Of a stretch of 64,000 nt of DNA, positions 36,817 to 46,754 are shown piece by piece. The position numbers and the translations under genes are program-made. How positions within the stretch are numbered: the first letter of the stretch is position 1; every line of letters starts with the position of its first letter. Origin of the DNA: Sulfurovum sp. UBA12169 (GTDB lineage: Bacteria; Campylobacterota; Campylobacteria; Campylobacterales; Sulfurovaceae); the NCBI GenBank assembly GCA_002742845.1, contig DLUH01000001.1:182038-246037 (forward strand), in the 5' to 3' direction. The notes under the pieces are model-generated. The model ran no database searches, was not told where the DNA came from, and saw nothing but the letters and a program-made list of their open reading frames with translations.

Positions 36817-38028
36817 CTATTGAGCCGTTTCTTTCAGAGACTTTGTTCTGCTTGATGCATAAAATGCTTCTTCAAAACTCACTTTAATGCGTTCTTGATT
36901 TCTGGTATCTTTAATTTTTTCTATCAAAGTATTCGCAAAGGCTATCACAAGTATTTTTTGGGCGTCGATTTGAGAGATGCCTCGAGACTGCAAATAAAAT
37001 AACTGTTTTTTGTCAAGTTGTCCGGTGGTGGCTCCGTGTGAAGCTTCAAGCTCATCTATATAAATCTCTAATTGCGGCCTGGTAACCATGTAGGCATTTT
37101 CTCCCAGCAAAATCGCTTTAGAATTTTGATGGGCTTTGGTGTATTTGGCGGTATGTTCGACTTTGATAAGTGCATCGAAAATTCCTCTTGCATTTTCATC
37201 AAGGATATTTTTAGCTTCCTGATGCGAGCTTGCATGTTCGCCTTTGTGGACAATCCGTGAGACAATACCTCTTTTGGCCTGACCCCCAATATAGAGCAGA
37301 TGTCCGGCTTCCATGTGTGCGGAGGTGTCCAAATCTACTTTGAGCAACGTGAGTGCAGATGCGTCCCCAAAATCAAAACTCTTAAAGACCATATTGGCCT
37401 GTTTTTCTACCGAGATTTTGTGAGAGGCGATCATGGTATAGTGCGGGGCATAGGCAGTTTGGTTTTTCAAAACTCTTAGGGAGCTGTCTTTCGCAATATG
37501 CATGTCGTAACCGTAAAGTACAAGCGATTCTTTAGCGTTCTCTCCTTCAAATGTCTCATAGAGTGTTGCATGTCTGTTGCTTTGATTTTTGATGACTAAA
37601 CGATAAGCAATAAGAGTATGAGGTTTTGTAAAGCGATGCAAAAGTTCAACCTCTGCATCTCCGTCCAGTTCTATGATAATTATTGATGGAGCTAAAAGAT
37701 GGCCCAAATAATAGAGAGGATCAAAATGTGTCATATCTGCATGATTGTATTCGCCATAATAGACCCGTATCCCCTTGGGGGCGGTCTTGACAATCCCGTC
37801 TTCAATCTCTATTCTGTCATGTTCTTTTATTTCTTTTGGGATAAAAGTGGTGGTTTTGTACTCTTGCTCCATCAGGGCTTCTATGTCAAAATAATGATAG
37901 GCTTCACTTTTTGCGTTGGGCATGCCAAGTTCGCTAAATTTTTCCAGCAATAAATCTTTTTGTGCGCTTGCTTTGAAGAGGGCTCGCAACTCCTCTATGT
38001 TTTTATGCTGAAGCGTTATGGGTTTCAT
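36817..38028 (-). CDS. sufD: SufD, Fe-S cluster scaffold subunit
   Basis: A 403-residue component of the SufBC2D complex that builds Fe-S clusters. The C-terminal half carries the SUF beta-helix, with IVHKGEHASSHQEAKNILDENARGIFDALIKVEHTAKYTKAHQNSKAILL and RPQLEIYIDELEASHGATTGQLD as the family signature. It overlaps sufC by four bases. It is a little shorter than E. coli SufD but complete at both ends. Confidence 0.92.
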   Translation of the reverse strand: MKPITLQHKNIEELRALFKASAQKDLLLEKFSELGMPNAKSEAYHYFDIEALMEQEYKTTTFIPKEIKEHDRIEIEDGIVKTAPKGIRVYYGEYNHADMTHFDPLYYLGHLLAPSIIIIELDGDAEVELLHRFTKPHTLIAYRLVIKNQSNRHATLYETFEGENAKESLVLYGYDMHIAKDSSLRVLKNQTAYAPHYTMIASHKISVEKQANMVFKSFDFGDASALTLLKVDLDTSAHMEAGHLLYIGGQAKRGIVSRIVHKGEHASSHQEAKNILDENARGIFDALIKVEHTAKYTKAHQNSKAILLGENAYMVTRPQLEIYIDELEASHGATTGQLDKKQLFYLQSRGISQIDAQKILVIAFANTLIEKIKDTRNQERIKVSFEEAFYASSRTKSLKETAQ

Positions 38029-38774
38029 CTGCTTTCATCCTTGATAGACTCATATCCCTCGGCCTCGAGTTGTGCGACAAGTTCAGGCCCGGCAGTTTTG
38101 ATAATCCTGCCATCTTTTAAAACATGAATATAATCAGGCTTAATGTAATCTAAGATACGGCTATAGTGCGTAATAACAAGAAAACTTCGTTTGCCGTTTT
38201 TCATCTTGTTGATCCCTTCAGAAACGGCTCTTAGTGCATCGATATCCAATCCCGAATCAATCTCATCAAGAATGATCACTTCAGGTTCCAGGATAAGCAT
38301 TTGCAAAATCTCATTACGTTTTTTTTCTCCTCCCGAGAAGCCTTCATTGAGAGAGCGGCTTATCATGTCGGATTTCATTCCGAGGCCTTCAAGATGTTCT
38401 TTCATGAGTCTTAAAAATTCAGCAGCATTGAGCTCTTCTTTGCCTTCATATTTACGTTTGGCATTGAGTGCGGTTCTTAAAAAATAGGCATTGTTTACGC
38501 CGGGGATCTCTACGGGGTTTTGAAAGCTTAAAAAGATACCCTCCAAGGCTCTCTCTTCGGGTTTCATTTTTATAATGCTGTGATTTTTATAGGTAATATC
38601 TCCGCCGGTGATCTCTATATCATAGTGGCCCACAATGGCCTTTGAAAGAGTGGATTTGCCTGCCCCGTTGGGCCCCATAATTGCGTGCACTTTTCCTTCT
38701 TCAAGTGTGAGATTGAGCCCCTTGAGTATCTCTTTTGAACCGATAGTTGCTTTGAGATTTTCTATTTTTATCAT
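38025..38774 (-). CDS. sufC: SufC, Fe-S assembly ATPase
   Basis: A 249-residue ABC-type ATPase that powers the SufBCD scaffold. Walker A is GPNGAGKST (about residues 35-43), the signature motif is FSGGEKKR, Walker B is VIILDEIDSGLD, and the H-loop is VITHYSR. Soluble, without a transmembrane partner, as usual for SufC. Start and stop overlap sufB and sufD by one and four bases. Confidence 0.95.
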   Translation of the reverse strand: MIKIENLKATIGSKEILKGLNLTLEEGKVHAIMGPNGAGKSTLSKAIVGHYDIEITGGDITYKNHSIIKMKPEERALEGIFLSFQNPVEIPGVNNAYFLRTALNAKRKYEGKEELNAAEFLRLMKEHLEGLGMKSDMISRSLNEGFSGGEKKRNEILQMLILEPEVIILDEIDSGLDIDALRAVSEGINKMKNGKRSFLVITHYSRILDYIKPDYIHVLKDGRIIKTAGPELVAQLEAEGYESIKDESR

Positions 38775-40210
38775 TATCCTACACTCCCTTCTAGTGTTAA
38801 ATTTAATAACGCCTTGGCTTCTACCGCATACTCCATGGGAAGCTGGCCAAACACCTCTTTACAGAAGCCGTGTACTATCATGGAGACAGCATCCTCTTCG
38901 CTCATTCCGCGCTGTCTGAGATAAAAGAGCTGTTCATCGCTGATTTTAGAAGTGGTTGCTTCATGCTCTATATACCCTTTGGCATCTTTGCATTCGAGAG
39001 TCGGAAAGGTGTGCGCCCCGCATTCGCTTCCTATGAGCAGAGAATCGCATTGGCTAAAATTCCTTGCGCCTTGGGCATGCGCGCCGATTTTGACCAGCCC
39101 TCTATAGGTATTTTGCCCTCTCATGGCAGAAATTCCTTTGGAGACGATAGTAGATGTGGTGTTTTTGCCCAGATGGATCATCTTTGTTCCCGTATCGGCC
39201 TGCTGGGCAAGGGTTGTAACCGCTACAGAATAAAATTCGCCCACAGAATGATCGCCTTTGAGAATGCAGCTGGGATACTTCCATGTTATCGCTGATCCTG
39301 TTTCCACCTGTGTCCATGAGATTTTAGAATGATCTCCCTGGCAGAGTCCTCTTTTGGTTACAAAATTAAAGATACCTCCTTTGCCTGTTTCGTCGCCGGG
39401 ATACCAGTTTTGAATGGTGGAATATTTGATTTGGGCATCTTTCATTGCAATCAGTTCAACGACGGCTGCATGAAGCTGATTTTCGTCCCTTGTGGGTGCA
39501 GAACAACCTTCGTTGTAGCTTACATAGCTGCCCTCATCGGCAACAATGAGCGTACGCTCAAATTGCCCCGTATTAAGCGCATTGATACGAAAATAGGTAC
39601 TCAGCTCCATAGGGCAACGCACCCCTTTGGGAATATACACAAATGTCCCATCCGTAAAAACCGCACTGTTAAGCGTGGCAAAATAGTTGTCATTCATCGG
39701 TACTACCGAATGCATATATTTTTTGATAAGCTCAGGGTGTTCATGTATCGCTTCAGAGATCGAACAGAAGATAATCCCCAGTTTGTTGAGCTCTTCGCTA
39801 TAGGTTGTTTTGACCGAAACAGAATCAAAAACCGCATCCACAGCAATGCCTTGAAGCTGTTTTTGCTCATCAAGCGGTATGCCCAGTTTTGCATACGCTT
39901 CAAGAATTTTTGGATCTACGTCGTCAAGATTTTGAGGCGGATTTTTTGGGGCAGAAAAGTATGAGATGGACTGATAGTCAATAGGGGGATACTCGATATG
40001 CGCCCAATGCGGCTCTGTCATTGTCTGCCATTTTTTAAAGGCTTTAAGACGAAGCTGTGTCATCCATTCAGGTTCACGTTTTTTTGCTGAAATAAAGCAT
40101 ATAGTGCTTTCATTCAAGCCCGGAGGTACAGTGTCTGTTTCAATATCAACCTCAAAACCAAGCTGATACTCACCGGCTACAACTTTATGTATTTCTTTTT
40201 GCGGCATCAT
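38774..40210 (-). CDS. sufB: SufB, Fe-S cluster scaffold subunit
   Basis: A 478-residue scaffold protein on which the Fe-S cluster is assembled. Signature stretches: [74 protein letters not shown] and THTFPT-type [26 protein letters not shown]. It is the first gene of sufBCDE-sufT, an order common when Suf is the main system. No iscR/sufR-like regulator lies beside it. An AT-rich 250-base gap separates it from the divergent small acidic gene. Confidence 0.95.
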   Translation of the reverse strand: MMPQKEIHKVVAGEYQLGFEVDIETDTVPPGLNESTICFISAKKREPEWMTQLRLKAFKKWQTMTEPHWAHIEYPPIDYQSISYFSAPKNPPQNLDDVDPKILEAYAKLGIPLDEQKQLQGIAVDAVFDSVSVKTTYSEELNKLGIIFCSISEAIHEHPELIKKYMHSVVPMNDNYFATLNSAVFTDGTFVYIPKGVRCPMELSTYFRINALNTGQFERTLIVADEGSYVSYNEGCSAPTRDENQLHAAVVELIAMKDAQIKYSTIQNWYPGDETGKGGIFNFVTKRGLCQGDHSKISWTQVETGSAITWKYPSCILKGDHSVGEFYSVAVTTLAQQADTGTKMIHLGKNTTSTIVSKGISAMRGQNTYRGLVKIGAHAQGARNFSQCDSLLIGSECGAHTFPTLECKDAKGYIEHEATTSKISDEQLFYLRQRGMSEEDAVSMIVHGFCKEVFGQLPMEYAVEAKALLNLTLEGSVG

Positions 40211-40391
40211 AAATCTCCCATACGAAAAGCTTTGATTTTATCTTATAGCACAAATAATACCCAACGGTCAAGTACTTTTAAAAAATAAGAGTAAAAATAT
40301 CTGATTTGTATTCTATAAAATTTTTGCACTAAAATATGCAAATTAAAAGAAGCGCTCAGCAAAATCCATGATATATTTTTTGAAAAAAATG

Positions 40392-40397
40392 TATAAT
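40392..40397 (+). promoter_or_regulatory. -10 element for the small acidic gene
   Basis: Perfect TATAAT 65 bases before the ATG at 40463, in the AT-rich divergent gap with sufB. Confidence 0.4.
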
Positions 40398-40462
40398 TCC
40401 ATTAGAGTTTTACTTTTAAAAATTATAAAACGTGATTATATATCCATACCAGGAGCAGGGCA

Positions 40463-40672
40463 ATGACAATCTCTGATATTGAGTTTGAAATGAAGATAAA
40501 TGATGTTGATGACAGCGATATAGCGGCCATTATTGAAGTGTGTAAAATAAAGGGATTTAGTGCCGAAGGATTGGATGAAGAACTTGTTAAAAGAGGCTAT
40601 GAAAAAATATTTACTGTCAATTATGATGATACTGATGAAGACAGGGAAGAGGATTGGGAAGATTTTGAGTAG
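40463..40672 (+). CDS. small acidic hypothetical protein
   Basis: A 69-residue, very acidic protein (last 20 residues almost all Asp/Glu, ending DWEDFE) with no signal or membrane segment. AGGAG lies nine bases before the ATG and a TATAAT lies further upstream, so it is probably expressed. I do not recognise a family. It is divergent from sufB and followed after about 60 bases by the retropepsin-like gene, with which it may share a transcript. Confidence 0.6.
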   Translation: MTISDIEFEMKINDVDDSDIAAIIEVCKIKGFSAEGLDEELVKRGYEKIFTVNYDDTDEDREEDWEDFE

Positions 40673-40731
40673 TTTTTTATCTCAAACAAACAAGTTCGGC
40701 ATCCCATATCATTTCAAAGGAATAATCTTAG

Positions 40732-41319
40732 ATGGTCAATAAAAACAAAACATTTATCTCTCGTATTTTGTATACGGGCATGGTTTTACTTTTGGTGGGT
40801 GCGGGCGCATCCGCAAAAAATATGTCCAAAGATAGCAACATTACCACTTCGGCCAAAGAAAAATTTTTTAAATCAAATCAGGAAAGCGATAACGGTGCAG
40901 AGACTTCAAAGGCAGTGATCGGGGAAGTTGAGAAAATCCGTGTAAATCCCGGCAATTTTGTAATGAAAGCACGCATTGATACCGGAGCAAGTATAACCTC
41001 GATAGGTATTGACAGTGTGGAAATTATCAATGAGGATGGAGAGGATTGGGCGATTGTAACTATTGATGATCATACAACCAAACACAAAGTTGTGAGATAT
41101 ATATATGTTAAAAGGCATGGCGCAAAAGCTCATAAGCGCCCTGTTATAAAATTACGGCTTACGTTGGGCGAAATATCTAGAAACGTTAATGTTTCCCTTG
41201 CAAACAGAGGCAACTTTCAATATCAATTGCTGATAGGGCGTAACTTTTTAAATGACCGTTTTGTTGTGGATGTAAGCTTAAAAAACACAATTGCTCCGAT
41301 GGAGTATAAAGAAAATTAA
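40732..41319 (+). CDS. retropepsin-like (RimK-linked, Zn_protease family) secreted protein
   Basis: A 195-residue protein with an N-terminal signal peptide or anchor (about 1-29, ending GASAK). The conserved domain starts at about residue 60: VIGEVEKIRV, then ARIDTGASITSI, whose D-T-G-A is an aspartic-protease-like motif, and LLIGRNFLNDRFVVDVS. This family (often called putative ATP-dependent zinc protease) frequently adjoins RimK-type ligases or membrane transglutaminase-like genes; neither is present here. The enzyme's substrate is unknown. Confidence 0.75.
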   Translation: MVNKNKTFISRILYTGMVLLLVGAGASAKNMSKDSNITTSAKEKFFKSNQESDNGAETSKAVIGEVEKIRVNPGNFVMKARIDTGASITSIGIDSVEIINEDGEDWAIVTIDDHTTKHKVVRYIYVKRHGAKAHKRPVIKLRLTLGEISRNVNVSLANRGNFQYQLLIGRNFLNDRFVVDVSLKNTIAPMEYKEN

Positions 41320-41351
41320 TTTTAAAGTGCCAGCGGATGGCGCAAATACTG

Positions 41352-41930
41352 TTAAAACTTGTATTCCAATCCAACAAAATAGGCATCACCGCGCAATCCG
41401 TCGATGGTGGATCTTTCGTGTTCTATAAAAATAGCATTGTGTGCATTGAGTTCATAGTTAAATCCAATGGCATAATCTACACCATACTCGTCTTCGCTGA
41501 TATTTAAAGCAGATATTCTCTCATGTTCTTTTTCGTATCCGAGTTTGGCAAAAAAACCGATTTCACCCCGAAGCGGTTGAGAAAAAACAAGATTCAATGC
41601 GTAAGATGTATAGGAGGCACGGACGACTTCGGATTCCAAAACCCCTTCTTCTGTCTTGGTGATATCATTGCGCCCGTAAGCTGCTGAAAATTCAACTGCA
41701 AAATGCGGATTGAATTTGTAGCCAACATCGATACCTATACCTCGGGCATGATCGCCTTTTAGGATTTCATGCTCTTCGTGAACTGTCCCCCCTGATGTTG
41801 TCATAAGTTTTACAGTCATATAATAGGGTGAAATACTCTCTTCCTCGGCGATTTTAAAATCTTCATTTGCATTCGCACATACTGTTGCCAGCATAATTGC
41901 CAAACCTGCCCCTAAAACGTTTTTTTTCAT
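41352..41930 (-). CDS. outer-membrane beta-barrel protein
   Basis: A 192-residue porin-like protein with a Sec signal peptide (residues 1-21, ending CANA) and alternating amphipathic strands (DVGYKFNPHFAVEFSAAYG, SYTSYALNLVFSQPL, AIGFNYELNAHNAIFIEHE), ending in the typical C-terminal aromatic motif YFVGLEYKF. This is a small 8-strand barrel of the OmpA/Opacity-like type. Function unknown. Its upstream region contains AATGATTCTAATCG near 41988, a weak Fur-box resemblance that I do not rely on. Confidence 0.78.
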   Translation of the reverse strand: MKKNVLGAGLAIMLATVCANANEDFKIAEEESISPYYMTVKLMTTSGGTVHEEHEILKGDHARGIGIDVGYKFNPHFAVEFSAAYGRNDITKTEEGVLESEVVRASYTSYALNLVFSQPLRGEIGFFAKLGYEKEHERISALNISEDEYGVDYAIGFNYELNAHNAIFIEHERSTIDGLRGDAYFVGLEYKF

Positions 41931-42049
41931 ATATTTTCCTTCCCTCCTGTGATAATATAAAAATTTTAACTTTTTAAATATTAAAAAATGATTCTAATCG
42001 ATTAATTTATGTGATATTGGTTTAAAGTGTCTGTTATGCAAGGATAGGC

Positions 42050-42055
42050 TATAAT
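42050..42055 (+). promoter_or_regulatory. -10 element of pta-ackA
   Basis: Perfect TATAAT about 60 bases upstream of the pta ATG; no convincing -35. Confidence 0.45.
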
Positions 42056-42114
42056 TTTTTTAAGTGTATCCAAATGGTAAAAAATAGACCTGCTATGATA
42101 ACAAAGGTAAAACA

Positions 42115-44214
42115 ATGACTGCTACTGCACTCAATTCACTCTATATTGTCTCAAAGCATCCAAAAGCAGGGAGCATGGTTGTTGCTCTTGGAATGGTTGA
42201 TTTTTTAAAACGTCATTATGGGCGTATCGCCTTTTTTCGTCCTTTGGTATACAGCATTGACAGGGATGAAGATACTCAAACCATCCAAGAATGGTTTGGG
42301 CTAAAACAGTCCTATCCGGAAGCCATAGGTGTACAGATCGATGAAGCCGAAAAGCTTATTTCCGAGGATTTGTTTGATGAACTGATGGCAAAACTTCTTG
42401 ATCAATATCTTGATTTGAAAAAACGTTACGATTTTGTTTTGTGTTTGGGGTTGGCGGATGAGCACCTCTCTTCATTGATTGATTATGATATCAATGTGGA
42501 GATCGCAAAAAATTTTTCTACCCCTATTGTGGGTGTTTTTGTGCCGCAAATCCATGAACAAGAAGAGGTTATAGAAGAGATCAATTTATGGAAATATGCA
42601 ATCAAAACACAAAATGCAGAACTTTTTATGCTTTTTGTTAATAGGTGCGAAAATCCTTTTTATAAAGCACGCAGAGAATCACTAAAAAATAATTTTTCGT
42701 TTCCTGTTGCTCTTTTGCCCAATATCAAAGATATTGACAGTATTTCGGTTTCACAGATTGTCCGAGATATCAAGGCGGATTTAATGTTTGGGAGCCGGGA
42801 GATGCTCTACCGTATCATAGGAAGGATCCATGTTGCCGCGATGAGTGTTGATCATTTTTTAACACGCATCAAGCAAAAAGATATTATCGTCACATCAGCA
42901 GACCGTTCGGATATTATTTTTGCAGCGATCTTGGCCCACCATACATCTTCTCAGCCTTCTTTAAGCGCCATACTGCTCTGCGGAGACTTTAAGCCTGCAC
43001 AGAGCGTGATGCATCTTCTTGAAGATATGAAGCCTATCAAAATCCCAATACTTTATCTTGGGTATGATATGTTTACCGCATTGGAAAAACTTCAGACGCT
43101 TACTCCCGGTTTAAGTATGCAAACACCCAATAAGATCGCAACAGCATTGGGAATTTTCAGCAGCAATACATCCCCCCAAGAGCTTATTCAAAAACTTTCC
43201 AGGGCTTCATCGGGCATCCTTACCCCGGCGATGTTTAGACATCAGCTTTTTGAGCGTGCCGCCAAAGAAATAAAATCAATCGTCCTAACCGAAACAGAAG
43301 ACGATCGGATACTGATGGCAGCGGATATACTTTTGCGCCGCAGAATCGTATCGATTATACTTTTGGGAACAAAAGCAGAGATTGCTTCCAGGGCTAAAAT
43401 CTTAGGTTTGGATCTCAAGGGTGCGAGAATCATTGATCCTGAAGAGGGAGCGCTCAGGGAGAGATTGTGCGAATGTTATTTCGGGCTTAGAAAACACAAA
43501 GGTGTGACGCTCCAAGAAGCATTTGACGCTATGAGCAGTAAAACGTTATTTGGAACCATGCTTGTCCATGAAGGAATGGCTGACGGAATGGTCAGCGGCG
43601 CCACACATACGACCAGAGAAACGATTTTGCCTGCCCTGCAGACTATCAAAACAAAACCGGGATTTACCATTGTATCAAGTTGTTTTTTTATGTGTTTTGA
43701 TACTGAGGTCCTGGTGTATGCTGATTGCGCGGTCAATCCTGATCCGGATGCCGAACAATTGGCTCAAATTGCGATCGCTTCGGCCGATACGGCCATAAAG
43801 TTTGGTTTGGCTCCTTGCGTGGCAATGCTTTCATATTCCAGCGGAAATTCCGGCACAGGCACAGATGTGGAAAAAGTTCGTAAAGCGACAGAGATAGTGC
43901 GGCAAAAACGTCCTGATTTGCCCATTGAGGGACCTATCCAATACGATGCTGCCGTTGATCCTGCGGTGGGAGCAAACAAAATGCCCGAAAGTAAAGTGGC
44001 CGGACACGCCAATGTTTTTATCTTTCCTGATCTCAATACCGGAAACAATACCTATAAGGCCGTACAGCGTTCCGCCGGCGCAATTGCCATCGGACCGATT
44101 TTGCAGGGACTCAATAAGCCCGTCAATGATCTCAGCCGCGGATGCAGTGTCGTTGACATCGTCAATACGGTTGCACTTACGGCCGTACAGGCGCAAAAAG
44201 AGGAACAGCAATGA
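42115..44214 (+). CDS. pta: phosphate acetyltransferase (long form)
   Basis: A 699-residue enzyme that interconverts acetyl-CoA and acetyl-phosphate. Three parts: an N-terminal BioD/CobQ-like domain (1-200, a degenerate P-loop at HPKAGS), a DRTGG domain (about 215-320) and a C-terminal catalytic PTA domain (about 370-690) with GMADGMVSGATHTTRETILPALQ and SYSSGNSGTGTDVEKV. Length equals the E. coli long form. It overlaps ackA by four bases, a standard acetate-metabolism pair giving substrate-level ATP or acetate assimilation. Confidence 0.95.
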   Translation: MTATALNSLYIVSKHPKAGSMVVALGMVDFLKRHYGRIAFFRPLVYSIDRDEDTQTIQEWFGLKQSYPEAIGVQIDEAEKLISEDLFDELMAKLLDQYLDLKKRYDFVLCLGLADEHLSSLIDYDINVEIAKNFSTPIVGVFVPQIHEQEEVIEEINLWKYAIKTQNAELFMLFVNRCENPFYKARRESLKNNFSFPVALLPNIKDIDSISVSQIVRDIKADLMFGSREMLYRIIGRIHVAAMSVDHFLTRIKQKDIIVTSADRSDIIFAAILAHHTSSQPSLSAILLCGDFKPAQSVMHLLEDMKPIKIPILYLGYDMFTALEKLQTLTPGLSMQTPNKIATALGIFSSNTSPQELIQKLSRASSGILTPAMFRHQLFERAAKEIKSIVLTETEDDRILMAADILLRRRIVSIILLGTKAEIASRAKILGLDLKGARIIDPEEGALRERLCECYFGLRKHKGVTLQEAFDAMSSKTLFGTMLVHEGMADGMVSGATHTTRETILPALQTIKTKPGFTIVSSCFFMCFDTEVLVYADCAVNPDPDAEQLAQIAIASADTAIKFGLAPCVAMLSYSSGNSGTGTDVEKVRKATEIVRQKRPDLPIEGPIQYDAAVDPAVGANKMPESKVAGHANVFIFPDLNTGNNTYKAVQRSAGAIAIGPILQGLNKPVNDLSRGCSVVDIVNTVALTAVQAQKEEQQ

Positions 44215-45419
44215 AAGTGCTTGTGCTTAATGCCGGAAGTTCTTCGGTTAAATTTAAACTTTTTTCCATAGAAAAATGGACAGTTCTTGCGTCGGGGATA
44301 GCGGAAAGTATTTTTGAGCCTATCTCAACAGTCTCTTTTGCCAGCGATAAAGAACAGTACCGGTATCAAGAAAAGATAGATAATCATACAGAGGCGATCA
44401 CGCTGCTGGTAAAAATGCTTGTATCGCATCAGGTTGTCTCTTCGCTTAGAGAGATCGCTGCTGTGGGTCATAGAGTAGTGCATGGGGGCAATCTTTTTTA
44501 TGAACCAACATTGATTTCCCAAGAGGTGATAAGCCAGATCGAATCACTTGAGCCTCTCGCTCCCTTGCATAATCATGCCAATCTTGAAGGCATACGCGCC
44601 ATGCAGGCACTCATTGGCGATCTGCCTCAAGTAGCCGTGTTTGATACGGCTTTCCATCATACCGTACCCCCTTATGCGTACCGGTATGCACTGCCCAATT
44701 TTTTTTACGATAACCTAGGCGTGCGGCGTTATGGATTTCACGGAACGTCGCATCATTATGTTGCCAAGCAGACAGCCGAAGCCATGGGCAAAAAATTAGA
44801 AACACTCAATATAATTTCGCTGCATTTGGGTAACGGTGCAAGCGCATGTGCCATCCGGGAGGGCAGAAGCATAGATACCTCCATGGGGATGACTCCTCTT
44901 GAGGGATTGGTGATGGGAAGCAGAAGCGGAGATATTGATCCGGGAATTATTTTTTATCTGCTAAGACATACGCAGCTCAATGCCGATGAAATCGAAAAGA
45001 TGCTCAACACACAAAGCGGACTCAAAGGAATAGTCCAAACCAACGATATGCGCCAGATAGAAGAAAAAATAGCTCATGAAGATCCATTGGCCATACTCGC
45101 AATGGAAATTTTTGTTTATCGCATCGTCAAATACATCGGCGCTTATGCCGCCATTTTAGGACGTCTTGATGCGTTGGTATTTACAGGGGGCATAGGTGAA
45201 CACAGTGCAAAAACAAGAGAAGCTGTTTGTGCGAAACTTACACTTTTTGGCGCACAAATGGATATGCATTTAAATACCCAAATCCAAAATGGATGCAGAA
45301 GCATTCATGCATCAGAAAGCAAGATAGAGATTTGGATCACGCCTACAGATGAAGAGTGCGCTATCGCCAAAGAGACAGTTCAGGTCACGGGCCGCAAGAG
45401 CAAAAAGAATCAGATCTGA
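44211..45419 (+). CDS. ackA: acetate kinase
   Basis: A 402-residue ASKHA-fold kinase that converts acetyl-phosphate plus ADP to acetate plus ATP. Motifs: NAGSSSVKFKLF (residues 6-17), VGHRVVHGG, VFDTAFHHTVPPYAYRYALP, and GFHGTSHHYV; the catalytic Asp/His/Arg set is intact. Start overlaps pta (ATGA). The C-terminal few residues (GRKSKKNQI) are basic and variable. Complete and ordinary. Confidence 0.96.
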   Translation: MKVLVLNAGSSSVKFKLFSIEKWTVLASGIAESIFEPISTVSFASDKEQYRYQEKIDNHTEAITLLVKMLVSHQVVSSLREIAAVGHRVVHGGNLFYEPTLISQEVISQIESLEPLAPLHNHANLEGIRAMQALIGDLPQVAVFDTAFHHTVPPYAYRYALPNFFYDNLGVRRYGFHGTSHHYVAKQTAEAMGKKLETLNIISLHLGNGASACAIREGRSIDTSMGMTPLEGLVMGSRSGDIDPGIIFYLLRHTQLNADEIEKMLNTQSGLKGIVQTNDMRQIEEKIAHEDPLAILAMEIFVYRIVKYIGAYAAILGRLDALVFTGGIGEHSAKTREAVCAKLTLFGAQMDMHLNTQIQNGCRSIHASESKIEIWITPTDEECAIAKETVQVTGRKSKKNQI

Positions 45420-45467
45420 TACAGTACAAATAAACCCAAACAAAGACTGTTTTGATGACGCAATGGA

Positions 45468-45884
45468 TTAAACATTCATAAATTGTGATAAAAAAATAAC
45501 TATTATCACAAGAAAAAATGGAAAAAGATGACTTTTAAAAACAAAAGGCTGAATCCCAAAAAGTTTTTGATTTATTCCTCGAAAGCCAAGCCATAACCCA
45601 AAAAATGCTTTTATGCTTAGAAGTATTTGAAACCTGCTGGGCCCGTCATCCGCTATCTCCCCAAAAACCTGACTAAACAAAAAAAGTCCTGAAGCCACAG
45701 CCACCATCAGGCTGTAGGGAACCACTTTTCTTACATGTATCATGATAGCCTCTCTGGCCTTTGCGTGTTCCTCCGGGCTAAGGGATCGGCCCATTTTTGC
45801 CATAAAAAGATTGTCTGTAAATAAAAATCCCCCATAGATGAAAACCGAAAAGATGTGAATGGTATGAATGAATGTGTATGTAAT
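45468..45884 (-). CDS. four-helix membrane protein, probable ATT start
   Basis: About 138 residues, four predicted helices, with two His near the start of helix 1 (FIHTIHIFSVFIYGG); it may be a CopD-like or small cytochrome-b-like protein. The first ATG (45803) has no Shine-Dalgarno and would remove helix 1. Upstream the frame runs open to a TAA at 45914-45912 with no ATG, GTG, TTG or CTG. An ATT at 45884 has AAAGGA six bases before it, so I propose that as the start. ATT starts are rare but known (infC). Confidence 0.55.
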   Translation of the reverse strand: MTYTFIHTIHIFSVFIYGGFLFTDNLFMAKMGRSLSPEEHAKAREAIMIHVRKVVPYSLMVAVASGLFLFSQVFGEIADDGPSRFQILLSIKAFFGLWLGFRGINQKLFGIQPFVFKSHLFPFFLVIIVIFLSQFMNV

Positions 45885-46055
45885 ATTTTTTCCTTTGATT
45901 GCAATAGGTGATTATAGTATCTAGTTTATTAATTGTTGGAAATAACATAATTATTTTTTAATTCTATTTTTTTGCGGCCCAAAGTAATACAAGTATATGT
46001 TTATTTGTGCTATCATTAAAAATGAATTAAATTGAAAATTAGAGGAGAATAGATC

Positions 46056-46580
46056 ATGATAAAGCCGACACCTATTGATGAAGAGATACAGGTTGATCCA
46101 AAGAGATACCTGGTGAGCAGAACGGATAAGCATGGTGTGATTGATTTTGCCAATGATTATTTTGCCGAGATCAGCGGATACAGCAAAGAAGAACTTATCG
46201 GAAAGCCTCATAGCCTTATTCGTCATCCGGATATGCCAAAAATTATATTTAAACTTATGTGGGACAGGATACAAAAAGGGGAGAATTTGCTCGCCCTTAT
46301 TAAAAATTTAGCAAAAGATGGGAGATACTATTGGGTATTTACTTCATTTGAACCTCAAAGAGATACAGATACGGGAGAAATTTTTGGATACAAAGCATCA
46401 AGAAAAGCAGCCCCCAAAGATGCTGTTGAGATTATAGATGCTCTTTATAAAAAACTCGTAGCCTTAGAAAAAGAAGGCGGAATGGAAGCATCTTTTGAAT
46501 ATCTGGATAAATTTTTAAAAGAGAAAGATCCAAATTTGGAGATCCAGGATCTTATGGAAAATATCCATAAATTCTATTAA
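46056..46580 (+). CDS. PAS-domain signalling protein (CetB/Aer-like)
   Basis: A 174-residue cytoplasmic protein. A PAS domain (about 20-125) resembles the FAD-binding sensor of aerotaxis receptors: GVIDFANDYFAEISGYSKEELIGKPHSLIRHPDMP is the signature of Aer/CetB-type sensors. No membrane segment or methyl-accepting domain is present. In Campylobacter, CetB works with a separate CetA partner carrying the signalling domain; no such gene is adjacent here. It probably senses redox state and controls energy taxis. Confidence 0.78.
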   Translation: MIKPTPIDEEIQVDPKRYLVSRTDKHGVIDFANDYFAEISGYSKEELIGKPHSLIRHPDMPKIIFKLMWDRIQKGENLLALIKNLAKDGRYYWVFTSFEPQRDTDTGEIFGYKASRKAAPKDAVEIIDALYKKLVALEKEGGMEASFEYLDKFLKEKDPNLEIQDLMENIHKFY

Positions 46581-46678
46581 GGCAAACAAGCATTTTCTGC
46601 AAATGAGGGGCGGTGAGACAAATTCCCCCGCTTCTTTCTATTGATTTTCATGAGATAAATATCAAAATAAAAAGAATC

Positions 46679-46732
46679 TTCAGATAAAAGAAATATATTC
46701 TTTCATCTGAAACGTACAGCCGGGTCTGTACG
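46679..46732. terminator. two inverted repeats between PAS gene and nosZ
   Basis: An imperfect stem at 46679-46712 (TTCAGAT..AAAGAA / TTCTTT.ATCTGAA, one mismatch) and a perfect 7-bp stem at 46713-46732 (CGTACAG / CTGTACG) between convergent ends. Neither has a long T run; likely bidirectional transcription ends. Confidence 0.4.
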
Positions 46733-46754
46733 CTTTAAAAACACTTTTTGATCA

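Noticed and set aside
41985..42005. Fur box upstream of the outer-membrane barrel gene
   Set aside because: The match to the 19-base consensus is weak and the region is simply AT-rich.
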